Source of the DNA: Mactromeris polynyma
Lineage: Eukaryota; Mollusca; Bivalvia; Venerida; Mactridae
Direction of reading: 5' to 3'
DNA: 64,000 nt
Assembly (NCBI GenBank): GCA_032209605.1
Contig: JASFXZ010000055.1
Span: forward strand, 62,001-126,000
Below the pieces are notes generated by a model, which searched no databases, was not told the origin of the DNA, and was given only the letters and a program-made list of their open reading frames with translations. Positions within the stretch are counted from its first letter, which is position 1, and the number at the start of each line of letters is the position of its first letter. The position numbers were made by a program, and so were the translations under genes. This document shows, piece by piece, positions 60,936-64,000 of the stretch.

Positions 60936-62572
60936 TAGTAGGATCACGAAGTGTATACACGTAGAGCTGTCACGTGATGTAATTCAATACATGGGCGATG
61001 TTTTGTTATAGAACTACCTCAGTCATGCAAATATGAAATAATTTAGATATACTTTGCTGTAGATCTACTGTTATGTATGAAAGCTGAGACATTGTACGTT
61101 TTGTCGTTATTATACTGGCTCTACACATTCACATACGCCATGGGCACCAAACAGCACCCGACACAAGACCAGTTCCCGAATAAGGCAACGTCTTAACCTC
61201 AACCACAATGTTGCAGTCAGTTCTGTGTTTTTGTGCTTGTTATTGCTTTACATAAATTGTGACATAGGTAAATCCATCAAATCTTTTCATATTGTCTATT
61301 CATTCTTACAGATACTACATGTATATATATAGTATAGTATATGACGTGTGGCGATGTTCAATCGTATTTATGCATATGATATACATGGATTTATTGCTAG
61401 ATCTACTCCGTCAGACCCGTTACTCAATTGCTGGTCACAACTGGAAGATTTCCAATAATGAATTGCTTTCGCTGCGTCCCAAAATGTAAATCACTGTGAT
61501 TCTGAGGTCGACACTCGCCGCGAACCACGCTTTCGCCTGGTAGTCAAATGGTTAGAAGGCAGCAATGGTTTGCGCTAATACGCTGACTGGGGTCTGATTT
61601 GCCGGTCGTAAAATATTCGGCCAATGAAATGTGTCGTTACTAAAGTGCAAACATTAATGATTCCAAGAAGTAGCGAACAGTTGGTGGTTAGAAGCTATTT
61701 TTGTACTAATGGAGCAATTTATTGATATGTTTCCGACGGCTAACGTTCAGACATTTGTTAATGGAACAATCATATCCCGAAGTACTTGTACCGAGTGAAT
61801 GCTGTTGAATGTCAAGGTATGAAAAACAAAAATACACAATCATTGTTTATTGACATGAGATCAGTTCACCAACCTTTAAAACAGCATATATATGATACAT
61901 CACCACTCTTTCACACAACATGGACTCTATAATACATTGATAATTAAAACAAACTGATTATGTTTCGCTGTATAAAGAATTCGATACATTAAAATAAAAA
62001 TTAAAAAATTAAAAAAAATAAAAACCAACAGTAATACAATCGTCATTGATATTTGTTTACAAACATGAACTATTTCTTTCATTATCGTGTTTACCTAAAT
62101 ATCGAATATAGGGGTTCTGTATACAACGAGTTAAAATGATATCACATGATTTGAACAACCGTCCCACCCTATACCCAATATAATGGATAAATCAATAATG
62201 AAAGCCTAGTCCATTTTTTACCTGAGAACGGTTATAAACAGCTGCGTTGTGATGAGCCAATGATACATGTTTTGTAAAATATTGACCAATAGATATCGTG
62301 TATACAATAACGATCTTCTCAACTAATGTAGGGTACTGACCATGATTATGATTATGGAACATCACAGTACAAAAGACTAAAGATGAGTAGATGTATCTTT
62401 CAGGGACGAACTTTTCAGTAAATGTCAAATAGTATTATTTATCATTTTGTTTATTGGGGGAATTCAATACACTAAGCAAACTATTCATTTCTGGCGTTCA
62501 GTTTTAATGACTGAGTAAACCAATTTTCTTAGAACATCGGTAAGTAAATATTTGACTGTGATACACATAGAC

Positions 62573-62744
62573 CATATTGGAGTGACACATAGACCATATT
62601 GGAGTGACACATAGACCATATTGGAGTGACACATAGACCATATTGGAGTGACACATAGACCATTTTGGTGTAAAACATTGAGCGTTTTGGTGCAAAACAT
62701 TGAGCGTTTTGGTGTAACACATTGAGCGTTTTGGTGTAAAAGAG
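62573..62744. repeat. 22-bp minisatellite, 8 units
   Basis: Units start at 62573 and every 22 bp to 62727: four CATATTGGAGTG-type, one hybrid, three CGTTTTGGTG-type. Same two-part structure as 25781-26110, shorter by seven units (154 bp). Confidence 0.95.
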
Positions 62745-63130
62745 AGACAATAAGTTGATACAGGGAACGCCAGATATGTAAGACAGTGCCTCCACACAAA
62801 GACCTCCGGGAAAACAACACATCATAAAACATAAGGCATTTGAGGAGTCTCAACGGTACATACGAAATGGAACAGAGGCACAAGGAATGGCATGGCCGAC
62901 CATGATAGATAACTAGAAGAATCAAAGAGGTCAAATAGGAGGAATTAATAGATGGAAAAGATCACATGACATGTCAAGACAGCTGGCAGCAATAGGCCGA
63001 AACTGGGGGAAAATAACATGAACACTATATTCATTGAAAGAATTGCACATGGGGAAGGGAAATTAAACATACATTTAAAACACACACACAAAATAACCAT
63101 ACAGCGATATACAGCATTGGAACTGTCAGT
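62745..63130 (+). repeat. Dispersed repeat, family A, copy 3
   Basis: Near-identical to 26111-26515 as part of the segmental duplication. Confidence 0.75.
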
Positions 63131-63601
63131 AAAAATACCGGGGGTTTAAATCGATTTAACAGCTAGCTAACCTCACACTTAGTCGCTATATAGGCATTGA
63201 TTTCCAACATGTATAAACATAAATTGTCTAAGTATGCAGTAAATAATAATTAAAATCAATTAACCCTTACGTACATAACAACAGACTCGCTGTGTATAAT
63301 CCAGCACGAAGTAACAAACAGTCCTATACTGACCTTGATACCAGAATGTGAAATAACCATAAACTACTAAATTAATAACCTAACGTAAATCAATCGGCAA
63401 ATGTAGTTAATAATTAAACAAATTTAATTACTAGCGATAGGAAAATGGAATTGTAAATAAAGACAAATAGAAATGAAAATTAAAATATATCTAATTGGAA
63501 CACTTAAACAAAATACGAATGTTCCCAATGAGTTTAGGATGTGTTATATAACAGCACAATAGAGAAAAGTTTTCTTGATCATGCCAAATTACGTCATATA
63601 C

Positions 63602-63867
63602 CAGGGGCGTAGCCTGAGGTGGTAGAATGTGTACGCAAACAATCTAGGGGATCTAAGGGCATAAACCCCGTTTTCTAGAACGTTCGTGGTGCAATCGGGT
63701 AAGATTTTCACAACCAATACAGTAAATTTTGAAGTGATATACATTCAGAAAATTTGTATCCCAAACTGTATACAAATGCTCAACTGTTGGTTATTGCCCT
63801 GTTGTTGTTTTTTTGATTATCATGTGTAAGCATTGGCGTATTTTGCGTACAGGTAGCTACGCGCCTG
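63602..63867. repeat. hAT-like MITE with CAGGGGCGTAGC end
   Basis: Left end CAGGGGCGTAGC, right end GCTACGCGCCTG (inverse CAGGCGCGTAGC). About 266 bp, no coding capacity. No clean 8-bp target duplication was seen. Confidence 0.6.
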
Positions 63868-63903
63868 TATACTGTATCACCAAATCACGACATAATAAAA
63901 CAA

Positions 63904-63932
63904 AGAGCATTTTGGTGTAACACATAGAGCAT
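63904..63932. repeat. Isolated unit of the 22-bp minisatellite
   Basis: 'gagcattttggtgtaacacatagagcata' is a single hybrid unit of the arrays at 25.8 and 62.6 kb, about 1.2 kb downstream of the second array and outside the duplicated segment. Confidence 0.6.
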
Positions 63933-64000
63933 ACTTAAAATGTCATTCTGACTAACAATCTTTGTTTTAAGCCACATTAAAAAAGACTGTATTCGTTGTC

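Larger units (their letters stand above)
58883..63376 (+). repeat. Segmental duplication, copy 2 (TMEM121-like unit)
   Basis: Collinear with 22079-26748, direct orientation, about 37 kb apart start to start. Differences are scattered substitutions plus small indels: a ~27-bp deletion near 59605, an insertion near 59195, and seven fewer minisatellite units. After 63376 homology stops and no protease exon follows. Confidence 0.93.

Overview
The window is AT-rich eukaryotic nuclear DNA with GT-AG introns, metazoan gene families and dense, mostly decayed transposons. Frequent TACATGTA-type motifs and the repeat style (short degenerate tandem blocks, many small inverted-repeat elements) suggest a lophotrochozoan, most likely a bivalve mollusc; this is inference, no species marker was read.

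Layout. 1-1.2 kb: relic of a Ulp1-like protease, a LINE 3' end, a MITE and a palindrome. 1.7-11.5 kb (+): a complete 13-exon Porcupine (PORCN) gene whose exons join in phase into 495 residues; its introns hold three DNA-transposon derivatives, one an internally deleted hAT element with terminal repeats. 11.5-22 kb: mostly intergenic, with degenerate tandem repeats, one orphan exon-like ORF and two nested pogo/Tigger-like elements. 22.1-26.7 kb: first copy of a ~4.6-kb segment with an intronless TMEM121-family membrane protein gene and a 22-bp minisatellite. 26.8-58.4 kb (-): a highly divergent proprotein-convertase/kexin-like (S8B) protease. Twelve exons join in phase into 614 residues with Asp/His/Asn/Ser all present, a P-domain and a hydrophobic C-terminal tail, but with the usual substrate-pocket motifs missing. 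Upstream lie four tandem copies of its first exon (signal peptide plus start of the prodomain), one killed by a stop, spread over 16 kb of duplicated, transposon-rich DNA. 58.9-63.4 kb: second copy of the TMEM121 segment, direct orientation, CDS differing at 7 sites (6 silent). The end holds an hAT-like MITE.

How it fits together. PORCN palmitoleoylates Wnt in the ER and has no evident link to the other genes. The protease is bracketed by the two TMEM121-like copies, and its first exon is repeated along with LINE and Ty3-like debris, so 22-63 kb looks like a locus grown by repeated segmental and tandem duplication. The protease with multiple first exons is the most unusual object here. All exon models come from reading splice signals, phase and family similarity by eye; no alignment or transcript data were available.
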